Both the position numbers and the translations under genes were made by a program. Positions 23,521 to 35,925 of a DNA stretch of 64,000 bases are shown piece after piece (position 1 is the first letter of the stretch; each line of letters starts with the position of its first letter). Below the pieces are notes generated by a model. It did not search any database and was not told the origin of the DNA. It saw nothing but the letters and a program-made list of their open reading frames with translations. The stretch lies in assembly GCA_039545355.1 (NCBI GenBank), contig BCJJ01000009.1:1281757-1345756 (forward strand). Reading direction: 5' to 3'. Source of the stretch: Trichosporon coremiiforme (lineage: Eukaryota > Basidiomycota > Tremellomycetes > Trichosporonales > Trichosporonaceae).

Positions 23521-26500
23521 CTACCATCTTGCGAGCACAGCGTCCACGTACTCCTTCGTCAGCTCGAGGTTGTGATAATCGCTAACGCTCCTGAGCATAT
23601 TGAGTTTGCCCGTGATCTCGCCACGGTGCAAGCTCGGTTTGAAGCTGCCGCCACACTGGCAGGTCTGAGCCAGGTTGTCCTCCTTGATCTGGCCGCACTT
23701 GAGGCACACGACGTCCTGTGTCTGCCAGCGCGTTATGAGGCGGTTCACGTGCTCGATCAGCGGGAACTCGATCGCGTCCCGCTCGTAATCCGCGCCGCAC
23801 TTCTGGCACGTCCAGAACTTGCACGGGGCGGGCTGGATGTTCCCCTTCGGGTCCACGGAGGGGAGGCAGTCGGGATCACGGCCGAGGTCCACGTCGCGGA
23901 TCGCGTTGCAGCGCACACAAGAGACCATGGGGACGGTGAGCGACTCGCCGGGGTTGCGGAATTGCGCCTCGGTGCTGAACTCGCGCACGCCCACGAGGTC
24001 GAGCAGGTTGCGGCGGAGCACTTGCACACTGACGCTCAGGTCCGAGGCGAGAGAGTACACCTCGCACACAGCCTTGATGAAAGCCAGGGCGGCGTTCGTT
24101 TCCTTCACGTTCCGCGCACCAGGGAGGTGCGGGAACTCGATAGTCTCATCTTCGTCGCCGTTCGCCTGTGCCTGCGCGTGTCGCTTCTTGATCTTGGTCA
24201 CGTCCTCGAGCAAGTGGCGTGTCAGGGTCGTCGAGATGGCGCGCGACGCCGCCTTCTCCGCTTTCTCCTTTGCCGGGTCGACGGCTGTCGTTGTGTCCAC
24301 GTTCAAGTCGAACATGGGACGGAGTGGGCCGCGCCCGTCCGTCGCACTCTTCTTGGCCGTGTACAGCTCATAGATGAAGTCGGCAACGCGGCGCTCAAAC
24401 TTCGGCTGCAGCGCCGGGGGGAGGAAAGCCTGAATGTTCCAGTCCATACTGATGTCGAACACGCCGTCTTGGGTCTCTGGCGACGCGGCGATAGAGGGTG
24501 CGATCTTGACGCCTCCATAATTGGCCACGTCCATCCACGCCAGATAGTTCCAGAACTGTGTCACGTCGATGACAACGTGTCGGAACAGGTCATGCGAGTT
24601 TGCAGCCGTCACGAGGTACTTGGCGAAGGCGAAGGCGGAGCTCGCGTCCGGCTTCGACGTGAGCAGGAATACGCGGTTCAGGTCCGCGTACACGACCTTG
24701 GTGCCGAGACGCTTGAACTCGGCGAGCAGCTGCAACAGCGTCTTGCGCATGAGTCCCATCAGGAAGCGGTACAGCGCCGGCTCGAACATACAGCTCGCCG
24801 CGGACGAGATCCAGCGCCAGAACTGGTCGACGACCAGGTTGGCCGGAGTGTTGACCACACCGCGGACGTGTGCGCGCGCCTTGTCCACGAACCAGCTGCG
24901 CACCATTGACTTGAGCACAGTGAACGTTTGGATGCTGAGCGTTGCATCACCGAGCATAACGCTCGCGTTGGCGGTGCCCTGGGCGTACTCGTCGAGGTTG
25001 TGCGACGCAGAACCGAACGCCATGGATCCCGAGCCCGATCCCTCCATCTCGTTGACAAGGGCAGACTGCAGGACTGCGTTAATGGCCATGTCCGCAATCT
25101 CCATCTCGAGCACGACGGTAGAGTACACTCCCTTCGTGCTGATCTGCGGTGGCGTCGGCTCGTCACCACCGTTCGCGTCCTCCTCAGAACCTCCGAGGTC
25201 TGGGCGAGGAGACGGCGACCACCACAGCACCATGTCGGCAGCTTGGAGGCGGCGGGCGAACTCGAGGTCGGAAAGGAGCATGGGCGGGTCGGGTCCCAGG
25301 TTCTGTTTGTTAGTAGTTGACCACAGATTAGAAAGCTGCAACTCACTCCTACGGGCACGTCGTAGTGTGCGGCGATTTCGAGCTGGCTGGCAATCCAAGC
25401 CGACAGCCTCGTGTACTGTGCGATCATCCTGCGTGCCGTGTTGACGAGCCACATGAGACTGGGCTCCTCTTCCCGCATTGGCTTGATCGTGATGACGGGG
25501 AACTCGGAGAACACAGCGGCACGAGCTTGGTAGTACGCGTGCTCGAACGGCGAGCATAACGCGATGACATTGAGGCCGGAGCGGACGTTCTGCAGGTCCT
25601 TCGCGAGCTGACGGAAAGCCCCCACGTCGGTTGGGTAGTAGCTGACATTGCTGTTCAGCTCCTCGGGGTACTTGAACGCGCCGCCAGCTTCGACCTTGCC
25701 GATACGCTCCGCGTACCACTTGTCCGGATTCGGGAGCTGCTGGCGATTACGCGCGGCGTCTACGATATAGATCTTCGCGTTGCCCGACGGCGGGAAGAGC
25801 GCGATCAGGTGGCGCGAGTTCACCGTCGCGTGGAACAGGAAGTAGTACCGCAGCCCCTTGCCCTCGTTCAGGTACTTGTGGCGGATGACACTGGCACCCG
25901 GACGCTCGAGCTCGGTCAGGTCAAAGCCCTTGTCGAGACCGCGGTTCAGGCCCCCGAGGTTTGAGGACTTCAGTGCGCACGCTGTTCCGAGACTAAGGAG
26001 GGCGCGGACGAGCAGAGGCACCTGCAGCTCGAAAGCGCCGTCGACCTCGGGATTGTTGATGAGCGACGAAAAGTGGCTCTCGCCCTCGACGAACAGGCTC
26101 TCCTCGACAACGATCTTGAAGAGGTTGCGCGTCGCCTGGCCACGGGGCAGAACACGCGCGACCTGCGCAGCCTCATATCGGTCCGAGAAAGTGTCGGATG
26201 CGGGCTGGTTCTTGAAGTTGAGGTAGAACTCTCGGGGCACGCGGAGGCGCACGCTCTGGAACGTGCCGTCGATCGCCAGCCACAGGCGGAACTCTCCCGG
26301 CCGTGTCGTGCACGCAATCTGGATAATGTCCCACTGTCGCGAGGCGAGGTTCACGCTCTGCGTGCGGATCATCGAGGACACGGTGCCGTCCATGCGGGGT
26401 CCTCCGTTCTTGCGTGCCCGCGAGCGCTCGATGCGCTGCTTACGCCACTTCTTGCGCATGACGCGGATGTAGCCGGAGTAGTCGTCCTCAGGACTGGGCG

Positions 26501-29500
26501 CGACCTCCTCAATCTCGGGCGACTTGGCCTTGCGGCGCTTGACGACTGCGATCTTCGGCTTGGGGCCTGTCGACTTCTTGCCAAAGTCTTCCATGTCCGT
26601 GTTCGTGCGCATCTTGGCAAACATGTCGGTCAGCTTGTGCTGTTGGAACTTGTCCTCCTTGGCGGCGACACGCTTGAAGAGCCAGTCGGGGTGGCGGATA
26701 CGTGGAACGGGGTTGGCAACCTTTTGCAGCGCGGCAGGAATAGTGATCAGCTTCTGGATGACACTGCCGAGACGCTCGGTGTAGTAGCCCCAGTCGAGAA
26801 TGGAGCGCATGTCGAAGTCAGTCAGCGCGTTATCCTTGAGCCACTTGCGCAGGAAGTGCTGCTTCACTGTCGGGTCGGCGTCGAAGATGGCGACGGGCAC
26901 CGCACGCTCTGTGACGGGTGCACCGTTTGGCTTCGCACTGATGATGAAGCGACATGAGAGACCCTTGTCCTTGACCATCTGCTCTCCGAGGAACTCGGCG
27001 AGACGACGCGCGGTACTGATCGAGGTCGACTTCTGGCCGGCATACTCGGCAAGGGTCTTGCTCATGGACCTGTTCTCGGCGATGAGGTCCACCAGCTCAG
27101 TGTCGCTAAGACTGGATCCCTTGCTCTGGAGAATGTCGAGCCATTGATCGGCGACGGTCGCGACGGCGGCGTAGCACTCCTCGATCGTGGAGCCGAGCAA
27201 GAATTTGTCGAAGATTTGGGACTGGAAGATCTTGATCATCTGAAGCTCTCCTCGACGCTTGACCTCGAAGCCCTTCAATTCCGCGAGCGAGCCGTCAAAG
27301 TTGAACACGGCGTAACGCTTCTTCAGCAGCTTGTCCTCTTCCTTGGAACTCGGTAGGATCATCGCCTTGTACGGTCCGTCGAGCTCGAAGAAAATCGAGT
27401 TCTCCTTGCGCACCTCGTAAATTCCCTTCTCCTTGTCGACAAGATCGTGGTACTGGTGGTTCGTGAAGCGCTCGTGCACGAGATGGTTCAGCATGGTACA
27501 GGGGTACGAGATACCGAACTTCTTGCCGTCCTTGAGCTTGAAGTTGAAGTCTTCGGGGAACACGCCGGGAAGCATGCACCAAATGCCGTCGGTGTCGAGC
27601 TCGAGGGGACGGCCAATCTGCTCGACCAACTGTCGGGCCATCTGAATGATAGTGGCGCCCGTCAAACAGGTGATACCGGCCATCTCCATCGAGTACCATC
27701 GAGCACCCTTGCGCATGACGTATCCGTAGAAAGAGTTGAGAATACACTTGTGCGCGAGCTGGAGCGAGTCGTAGAGCACGATCATTTTCTTCGCCTCGTC
27801 GACCTCCTGCAGCGCACCGCCGTTATCGAACGCCTTGTCCAGGTTCTTCTTCCATGTCTTGTGTAGACCCTTGTACTCGTAGCGACGGTCTCGGAACGCG
27901 CGCACCGTGTCGATGTAGAACGAGTTCTCGCGCTGACAGATGATTGCTGTTTTCGTCACGACCTTGGTCTCGTGCGTCTTTTTGTACACCTTGCGCGAGT
28001 AGTCGCCGAGACGCTTGTGGATCAGCGCCGACTGCTCCGCCTGCGCCAAGTCAACGAACCGCCGCCGCGGCCCGTTCGGGTACTTTGGCGGGAACATCTC
28101 CTGGTCCAGAGCGTAGCGGACCATGTTGACCTCGTCGCGCTTCGCGGGGAAGTACTCGCCACGCCACGCCCACTCCAATCGTCGGTCGCACTTCTTGTCC
28201 GGACGGTTGTAGTCGCACACGGCGCACTCTGCTTCGTCTTTCACGGAATCGGGTTGCAGTCGATTACTCAACATGATGTTGGGGTACATCGCGGCAACGT
28301 CCAAGTGGTAAATGAGGGGCTTGTCGAAGCGGTTCGGCTCGTCACGTATCGTCTCGAGCATCTTGGTGATCTCACCCTTAACCTCGTCGTAGTTCTCGAC
28401 GTCCTCGAGTTTCACGTTTCCTTCCTCGATGAGCGAGAACTTGAGCGCGTTGTCCAGGTCGTCCAACAGCTGCTGGATCGCCTCCGGTACGACCTTGAAA
28501 TTGGTCGGGATATCGGCGCGGAACACGCCTGCTTCAAGCGCCTCCACGTGTCCTCCAACGTAAGTCTCAGACGCGAGCAAGTGTCCCTCGTATGTCTGGC
28601 CGTGTGGGTCCTCATGACGGTTCGGCATGATAATGTGCGCATCATACGCTTCAACCTGAGAGTTAGACGGGGACTGCGCGCTAACTCACCATAAGCAGCG
28701 TCTCGCATAGCGTTCCTGATCCTTTTCGCAGGACCTCGTCGGGGTTGAGGGGAATGATGTTGCAGAGCGAGAAGATGAAGGGGTTGACATACTTCATGTA
28801 GAGGTAGTAGGTGGCGACGGCGTCGGAGACGGAATACGTGGCGAGGATCTGCGGCTGCTCAATCGCGTACGGCGTCATAAGTTCCGGGTCGAGTTCCACG
28901 GGGTTGTAGCCGAGCTTGGCCGTTGTGACGGCCTTGAGACCTTGTGATCCCTGGGGGAGGTACGAGTCACGCTTAACCCATCGGAAGCAGTCCATGTGCA
29001 TGCACGCGCGGCACTTGTACTCGCCCTCGTTGTCGGGCTTGAATCCGATCTCAGAGTACATGCTGATGCCGTGGACCTTGGCGCGCGCGTCGACGAACGG
29101 GAAATCGAAAGAGTCTCCGTTGTACGTCGCCATGACGGTCGGCTTGGACTCGCGGATGTGCTCGAACCATCGCCGGATCAGCGCCGGCTCGTCTGGCTCG
29201 TTGAACACGGTGAAGTCGCCCTCGTACTCGGGTTTCGGCGTGTACTCAAAGTCTTCGATGTCCTCGGATACGATCTCGCGGTTCGTGATTAGGTATCCCT
29301 GTCCGTCGATCATATATGAAATCATCATAATCTGGTCCGTCTGCGGATCGGGGAACTTGAGCGGCTGCTTCGTTGTTTCGATATCGTAGGCCATGACTAC
29401 CGGCTCGGCACGAGCGACACGGTCGGTGACGCGCTCGAACTTGACCTGGCCCATGTCACTCATAACGCTGTACCAGAGACCGACACGGATGTCTGACAGT

Positions 29501-30573
29501 TAGCTTGATCAACAGGCAGCGCGAATGTTGGACTCACTCAAGTCGATGGCGACACGGAGGTGGTACGCGATATCATGCTCGCGGATCTCGACGATACACT
29601 CTGATGGCTCGCGTTCTTTCCGTTTCCGTGCGTCCTCATCTTCTCCCCACGCCTGCTCGGCATCCTCGTCTCCGCGCTGGTTGGCCTCGGCGCCGACCAC
29701 ATCAGCGTACGCATCGACTGCTGTGAACTTGGACGCGTTCGAGATCGCAAGAGGTAGCAGCTCTCTTCGGACCGCCTGCAGGTCGGCCGTGTTGTGGAAG
29801 AAGAGCTTCAGGAGTACTGGTGGCGCTGAGAGAAGGTGGTTCGGCACCGCGAGATCCCACTTCTTCTCGCGCGCTGTTCGCACAACCAGCCCCTCGAAGC
29901 GCTTAACCAGCCACTCCTCCACCATCGTTTCCGTTCCGGCCTGCGTGTCAGCTCAATAGCCACGTTGATCAGCTTACTCGACACGTCAGGTAAAAATACG
30001 GCTCATGCGGGATCGTCGCCTTGAACATGGACCCGTCGTCCTCGATGAAGTAGTAGTCGACAGCGGCTAAGCCGCCCGGATGCGTGTCGGACTCGAGCAG
30101 TGTCTGTGATGTTTGGTCAGCTTCTATTGGGCGTTTGTCTAGCTGAGTGCAAAGAACATTCCCCTCAGTAACGAGTTTTCTAGGCTCGCTCCACCCTCCT
30201 AAGGTTGGATAGGCGTTGTAATCATTATTCAGTGCCCAGTGCGGAAACATCATCTGGGATGTTCTCTTGTCGGGAGGGTACGTACCGAGTGCATGTTGAC
30301 GAGCCAGCCCTCGCGGGACTCTCCGCCGACGCGCCCACTCTCGAATCTCGGGAAGCCGAGCGCCTCATCAATCGCATTGTACGTCTTGACCTCCTCGAAG
30401 CGCTCCATCTGCGCCGTGCCGTCATCAGCGCGTTCGGGGGCCTTGCCTTGCCCCGATCCAGACGGACCGCCGTTGTTGTTGTTGGGTCGAAAGTTGCCGC
30501 CCTTCTTTCCCGTGAAGCGTGTGTTGCCCTTAGAAAAGCCGCCGCGGCCTCGTCCTCTTCCGCGGCCCGACAT
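23521..30573 (-). CDS. POL2: DNA polymerase epsilon catalytic subunit A
   Basis: Leading-strand replicative polymerase with proofreading. Six exons, high to low: 30573-30286, 30103-29978, 29940-29538, 29492-28690, 28655-25347, 25302-23521; 2236 aa, as expected for Pol2. The N-terminus is an Arg/Gly-rich tail ([16 protein letters not shown]). The exonuclease Exo I motif is AYDIETTK near residue 306. Polymerase motifs: [10 protein letters not shown] near 660, [16 protein letters not shown], and [14 protein letters not shown] near 890, the Pol2 form of the catalytic motif C. The inactive second polymerase half follows. The C-terminus has the cysteine modules CVRC...CQKC and CLKC...CQC from about residue 2103, which bind the second subunit and an iron-sulphur or zinc site. 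An MCB-like inverted repeat lies about 100 nt upstream of the start. Confidence 0.97.
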
Positions 30574-30913
30574 GGTGTGCGTGTCTTGTCGGTTTGTTTA
30601 CGTGGTGGTGGTGAGAGGGAGAAATCAATGTAGCGAACGCCTTCCTGGCGCGCGGCCAACCACAACTCAGACGCGTCGCGGGCGCGTCTGCAAATGGTCA
30701 TTTGGGGCTCCGCAGCGGAACCAGATTTCTCGTGTTTGTCTGCAATTCAAGTGCCCTTGACCGTGAAATAGAAAAGATATGCTCCCGCTATTGTTCCATT
30801 TCTAATCTTCTTCCTAATCAGAGTGCCTAGACGTCATTCTTGCCGCTTCGCCAGCATCTCGAGAGATTTCGCACAAGCCGATCGTATCGTCTAGTTACGT
30901 CCACCTCATCATC
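30574..30913. other. Divergent promoter, POL2 / TMA20
   Basis: 340 nt between two divergent start codons. It holds the MCB-like inverted repeat described separately; otherwise I see no TATA box and no ORF of note. Confidence 0.5.
30668..30690. promoter_or_regulatory. MCB-like inverted repeat upstream of POL2
   Basis: CAGACGCG (30668-30675) and its exact inverted copy CGCGTCTG (30683-30690), 7 nt apart; the left arm with the next base contains ACGCGT, the MluI cell-cycle box. MBF-type factors bind this box at G1/S, and replication genes such as POL2 are classical targets in yeasts. It lies 95-117 nt upstream of the POL2 start codon. Confidence 0.5.
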
Positions 30914-31905
30914 ATGTTCAAGAAGTACGTCGTATCGCGAGGTCTTTATTGCCCAACGCCAGCTACATTTTCCAAGTACCCGAGCTGACCTCAGGTTCAA
31001 CCCGAAGGAGGACGTGTCAAGCTCGACGTCGCTCAAGTCGAGCGTGCAGCGCAACATCCGCGGCCAGCTGCTGGAGCAGATGCCGCTCCTGACGAAGCCG
31101 GCGTACCGCGAGGGCGGCGCCGAGAAGCAGGAGGAGGCCGCGCCGGCACCTGCTGCCGAGGCTGCTCCTGCCGCGGAGCCGGAGGAGGAGAAGGGCGGCA
31201 AGGGCGGCAAGAAGGGAGGAAAGGGCAAGGGCGGAGGCAAGAAGGGCAAGAAGGCCGAGAAGGAGCCCGAGGCTGACGAGGCCGACGAGGGCGAGGTTCT
31301 CGTCATTGACGAGATTTGGCCCAAGAAGGAGGCTCTCGGTCTGACCAAGTGGTAAGTCCGCTATCTCGGGAGTGACAGGGGCCACCTTGGGACCTTTCGC
31401 CAGCTTCGACCATGGCGTCTTCTAGCTAACATCCAGCCACGACCGGATAAGCATCTACACGATCGCGCAGCGTCCCCTCTTCTTCAACCACTACGACGGT
31501 CCGTTCGTCCCCCACCTCCGCCTTCTGCACAAGTACCCCGACCTCCTGCCGAAGGTCCAGATCGACCGCGGCGCGATCAAGTTCCTCCTCGCCGGCGCCA
31601 ACATGATGGCCCCCGGATTCCTGAGCAAGGGCGGCAAGCTCCCGGACGGACTCAAGAAGGACGACGTCGTCGCCATCATGGCCGAGGGCAAGGAGAGCGC
31701 GTGCGGTATCGGCAAGATGGTCGCGAGCACGGAGGACATCAAGAAGGCGGGCAAGGGCGTCGCCGTCGAGGTGATCTGCTGGGTTGGGTGAGTACAAGGA
31801 GCCCGAGCGGAGCGATGGCGGGCAGAGAATAGCTAAGAGAATCTTCCGCTGGATTAGCTAACAACCAGCGACGACCTCTGGAAGATCCAGACCATCGGCC
31901 TCTAG
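30914..31905 (+). CDS. TMA20: TMA20 / MCT-1 ribosome-associated PUA protein
   Basis: Partner of Tma22/DENR in recycling of 40S subunits and reinitiation. Exons 30914-30924 (11 nt), 30995-31351, 31437-31787 and 31869-31905; 251 aa. The N-terminal domain reads MFKKFNPKEDVSSSTSLKSS...LLEQMPLL, close to human MCT-1. The C-terminal PUA part has RLLHKYPDLLP, DRGAIKFLLAGANMMAPG, VAIMAEGKESACGIG and ends DDLWKIQTIGL. MCT-1 is about 181 residues; the excess is a low-complexity insertion of about 65 residues between the two domains (runs of Ala/Pro/Glu, then GGKGGKKGGKGKGGGKKGKK, then acidic). The first exon is only 11 nt and its choice is fixed by the conserved MFKKF. Intron 3 carries a near-copy of the dispersed GAGCGGAGCGA motif. 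Confidence 0.94.
31805..31816 (+). repeat. Dispersed GAGCGSAGCGAG motif, copy 2
   Basis: GAGCGGAGCGAT, 11 of 12 bases matching the core, inside TMA20 intron 3 (31788-31868). Confidence 0.5.
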
Positions 31906-32144
31906 TTCATAGACTGTAGACGTATCGCGTAGGCATATCTGAAAAGTTCCATAATCTGCTGCAGTTTGAGCTATTGGGACACTCCTCCTCTGCCCTCCCT
32001 TCCCCTTGCTGTGCTTCTGCTGCATAATTCTTACCCTTGTTCGCGATCTCGTTACCCCCTCATCTCAGCACCACCAGCGTCAGTTGGGAGCATGTTTTCA
32101 TTGTCCCAGTCTCCAGCTTATCCGCCCCCACCCCTTAAATCACC

Positions 32145-33632
32145 ATGACCACAGCCCAACCTCCACCAGGCGTTCCACCCCCTCCCCCTGTCCAAGATTT
32201 TGGACGAAACCTCCACTTCCCCGATCACCCCACCCACAACAACCCAGGACCAATGCCGCTGTACAAGCTCACCTCGAAGCGGCTCGAGCGGAAGGAGAAG
32301 GCGGACCGTATCGCTGCCAAGGCGGAGGACTCGGATGCTTCGAGTGTTTCGGACATGGAGAGCGAGGACAGCATCGTGCTGAGTGATGAGGATGGTGAGT
32401 GACTCTCACTCGTGAGCGCCGCCGGGCGCGAGTTGTGCGAGTTATGCGAGCTGGCGACCTGGCGGGCTGGCAGGCTGGCAGGCTGGCAGGCTGCGCGCGC
32501 AACAACTTCTACGCTATATATCGGAGACATCGACAGCGTAGATCCTGATGGGTTTGGCGCTGGGGCTCTCTGGTGGGGCAAGGGGAGATGTGGCGCGTGT
32601 CATGAACTGCAAGCAGTGAACGACGGAAGGACGAACTGACCCCAGACCTCTCCAGCGACGAGTCCGACGAGTCCGACGAGTCCGACGACGAGGCCTCCGA
32701 CTCTGACGTTATCGGTACGTATACAATTTAACAGCTGAGGAGAAGACATCATAGCTGACAGAAGGCACGAAGCGGAAACGCGCCGACGAGTCGGAGGAAG
32801 ACAGCGGAGAGGAGAGCGGGGAGGAGCCCGAGTCCGACTCTGAGGAGGAGGTCGAGATGCGCCGTGAGTTCAGGGCTGGAGAGCTGCATACGCGTGCGGC
32901 GAGCTAACATGCAGCCTTCAAGATGACCATTGAGCAGGTCGAGGAGTCGCCGCTCTTCTCCCCCCTGACGAGCGAGTATCCCCAGATGTGTGTCGTCTGC
33001 CCCGAGCGCGTGCTCAAGCACGAGGTGATGGCCAAGGTGCACCTGGACTCGAACGTAAGTCTCCACTTCGGCACTCCTCCGTCCAGATGTGAAGAGGCAG
33101 CTGTATAATAGGTGAGAGCTGACAACAGGCGCACAAGCGGGCGATCAAGCGCTGGCTCGCTCGCATCTCGGCTGGAAACCTGCCCTCCAGTGATCCGCGC
33201 GAGATCGTCGAAGACATCACCGCCTCGCTGGCTCAGGCTCAGGCTCCGAAGCTCAAGTCCACGAAGTCTTCCAAGAAGTCCAAGGCTGCCCCCGCTCCCG
33301 AGCCTGAGGCCGACTCGGACTCTGATGACGAGCAGGATGGCGAGGACGAGTCGGAGGGCGAGGAGTCCGACGACGAGGCCACTCCTGCCGTTGCCGAGGT
33401 GAAGCAGGAGGAGGGAGGCAAGAAGCTGAACCGCCGCCAACGCCGTGCTCTCGCGCGTGTGGCTGAGGGTAAGCCTGTGGATGGATCTAGCAAGGAGAGG
33501 CGGAAACGACACCTCGAGGCTAAGAAGAGGAGAAAGGAGGCGGCGAAGAATAAGGAGGCTAAGAGTGAGGCTAAGAAGGAGAAGAAGGAGGGCACGAAGG
33601 TCAAGAAGGCGCGTAAGTCTCTCGACCTCTAG
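32145..33632 (+). CDS. Basic nucleolar-like protein with U1-type zinc finger
   Basis: Exons 32145-32394, 32646-32714, 32762-32863, 32915-33054 and 33129-33632; 354 aa. The N-terminus is Pro-rich (PPPGVPPPPPV). Acidic Ser/Glu/Asp blocks follow, then one possible zinc finger around residues 155-180: CVVCPERVLKHEVMAKVHLDSNAH, with C-x2-C-x13-H-x5-H spacing like U1/JAZ fingers that bind RNA. The C-terminal half alternates acidic clusters with Lys/Arg-rich stretches (KKLNRRQRRALARV, RRKRHLEAKKRRKEAAKNK) typical of nucleolar proteins. I do not recognise the orthologue; a ribosome-biogenesis role is inference from composition. Intron 1 contains a tandem GGCTGGCA repeat. Two adjacent acceptors (CAG and AAG) at the third junction differ by one Glu codon; I used the first. 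Confidence 0.75.
32465..32493 (+). repeat. Tandem 8-mer repeat GGCTGGCA, 3.6 copies
   Basis: Three perfect GGCTGGCA units (32465-32488) and a partial fourth, inside intron 1 of the zinc-finger gene. Confidence 0.85.
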
Positions 33633-33791
33633 TCCTTGGTTCTCATTGCTTGTCTCTCTTGCTCTCAATCACCAGCATCCTCATTCCATGTTCGCAGACC
33701 AACTCCGTACGAGGGCAATGGCGCCCTTTCTAGCCGCCCCCGCGGCATAGATGTAATACTTATTTTTCATTTGGATCCAGACTACAACAAC

Positions 33792-34945
33792 CTAATATCC
33801 GACGCTCTTCAGGTAGTCGGCGAGCTTGGACACGACGACGTTGGCCTCGCCGGCCGCCGTGCCGTCGTACTCGCCGACGAGGATCGCCTGCGTCGTGGGG
33901 ATGATGAAGACTCCGCGCTCCTGTGGCGAGCGTTAGCGAGCTGACTTGGTGGCCAGATGAAGAACCAGCAACAGCTGACCCGCAGCTGAACTGCAAGCGG
34001 GCCAGCTTCGGTGTACTTACGCCTTTCCTGCCGATGACCTCGGTGTCATTGGCCTGGAGAGCCATGAACTTGAAGCCGTTCAGGGTGATGCCGTTCGCTG
34101 GAGTCAGCTTTCGTGCCCGACGCAACTGGTGTGGCAAAGATGCAGCAAAGCTGGCCGGATGAGAGGCTTGGCAGCCCTTCCCAGCGCTTCACTCGCTGCG
34201 CTCGCTTCGTTAGCTACTCACCACGGACAGTGTCAGGGTCAGTGAAGGCAGTCTGGGTGACAAAGTCCTGCTCGGGCTGGGAGAGCTGTCTGTTAGCTTG
34301 AGACCGAAGGCGAGCTCACAGTGTAGCCCGACGAAGCGGCCCAGACACCGCCCTGCTTGCCGAGAATGGCGGCCTTGGAGATCTTGCCGGTCGCAAGAAG
34401 CTGGTCGTCGACGTAAGCTGTTAGTCGTTCAGGTCAGGTCGAGTCAGGTCCGAGAAGGTGGAGGTGAGGGGCGGCGGCACGTGGCGGGTGACATGGCGGT
34501 GTGACAACAGAGCAGCAGAGATCGGGGAGGTCCAGAAGCCAAGGAGGAAGATCGGAGTGACAATTGTGTCGCAAGTTCGACGAACATCGGAGCGAAGCGG
34601 AGGGCGGGATGTCGGGCGTGAATGAATCGGGGTGGTCGCAGGCAGCCGGATCCGAGCCGTAGTTCGTGAGAACGCAGCAGTGGTATCACGAACAGCACAC
34701 AGGTAGCAGGTAGAGCAGTCAACAGAAGGATACAGCGTCAGCACTCGTCCAGCAGCGATTCGGCGGTTATCGTGCCCATCGCTTCGTCGGGTTGTCTAGC
34801 ATGGTCGGCAGTGACGCAGTGTCAACAACCGACCAGACCAGCTCGGGGATGGTGGCAACGATGCTGTCCCCGTTGCCTCCTGCTCCTCCCTCTCGCCACT
34901 CAGAGCAAGCAACAGCCTCGGCTTAGACTCACCCTGCCAGGACAT
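33792..34945 (-). CDS. PFY1: Profilin
   Basis: Small actin-monomer and polyproline-binding protein that feeds formin-driven filament growth. Exons, high to low: 34945-34933 (13 nt), 34417-34320, 34285-34222, 34097-34021, 33920-33792; 126 aa, exactly the usual fungal length. The start MSWQAYVDDQLLATGKISKAAILG and WAASSGYTLS form the N-terminal helix and polyproline site; GVFIIPTTQAILVGEYDG and the C-terminal helix VVSKLADYLKSVGY match the family. The first intron is long (515 nt, 34932-34418), as is common for highly expressed genes with a tiny first exon; the conserved MSWQ fixes the start. Intron 3 carries a copy of the dispersed GAGCG motif. The gene is convergent with the zinc-finger gene, 159 nt away. 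Confidence 0.95.
34192..34203 (-). repeat. Dispersed GAGCGSAGCGAG motif, copy 3
   Basis: On the minus strand GAGCGCAGCGAG followed by TGAAGCGC, inside profilin intron 3 (34221-34098). Confidence 0.6.
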
Positions 34946-35925
34946 TGTGAAGAGTACTGTTCGATTTGAAGCGGTAGAGGTTGAGACAAGATGGTCGCTG
35001 GTAGCTGAGTGATGGGAGGGGAGGGCCAGAGGCAGGGGAACCCGATCGACGGGACCAAAAACCACGTCATAGCGTCGTAAAGGTCCGTTGTGTGGCATGC
35101 AGCTTACAACGGGCGGTGGAGGTTGAATGCACGGACTCAGAGTGGACTCCGCTGATTGTCCTGAGGATGCACTGCGATCGCGGTATGCGAGGCTGCTCGA
35201 TCGATGAGCTTCTCGTCATGGTCACTGACAGATACCACGTCTAACAGAGTTCCGAGAAGTTGCGCTTGGTTTATGACCTCTATGGTCTAGCAGGAAGGAG
35301 CGACTCTCGCAGGTTCACCTCAGCCCAAGCCTTGGTGTTAAGGTGCAACTCAGCCTACAGCTAGGCGCCTCGACCCTGGTGCAAACGGCGTGCACGGGAC
35401 CGATATCGCCAGCGCCGGCTCTCGCACAGCCAAACACATCTCTCGGCCCTTGCACGGATGCCCTCGGCTCTCCCCACTGACTCGTGATACTCGGACTAGT
35501 ACTAGTGAGGCTGATGTGGACGGGCTTGAGGCACACCGGTGGAGCTGTCCGTCATCCTCCTTTCGGCGATACCACTAATGTTCTCCGAACTGTTGCTGTC
35601 GGTGCTGATCTGATCACGGGCACAACACAGGTATATGCAACATGCCCTCTGAAGTCTTGCTTAGAAGTCGTCGTTTGCACATGAGAGCGGCAATCCAACG
35701 TATTCTCCAGTGTGAGACGCAAGGATTGGGAATCCGTAACTGCCTCGGGTTGCCAGGAACTGTCGTGAGTGAAGACCAAGTGCTCCTTGCGATGAACAGA
35801 TTACAGACCCCTACTGAAACTACTGAGTGTTAACGTTGCTTATGCGTTCATGCCGCTGTACGCTTTTGGGCGCTTCTTACAGAGCGCACGCGAGCGGAAT
35901 GGCTGATGTTGAAGGTATGCTTGGC
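34946..35925. other. Intergenic region upstream of profilin
   Basis: 980 nt between the profilin start and the VTC1 stop, both on the minus strand. It must hold the profilin promoter and the VTC1 3' UTR. I see no TATA box, repeat, tRNA or coding frame. Confidence 0.45.
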
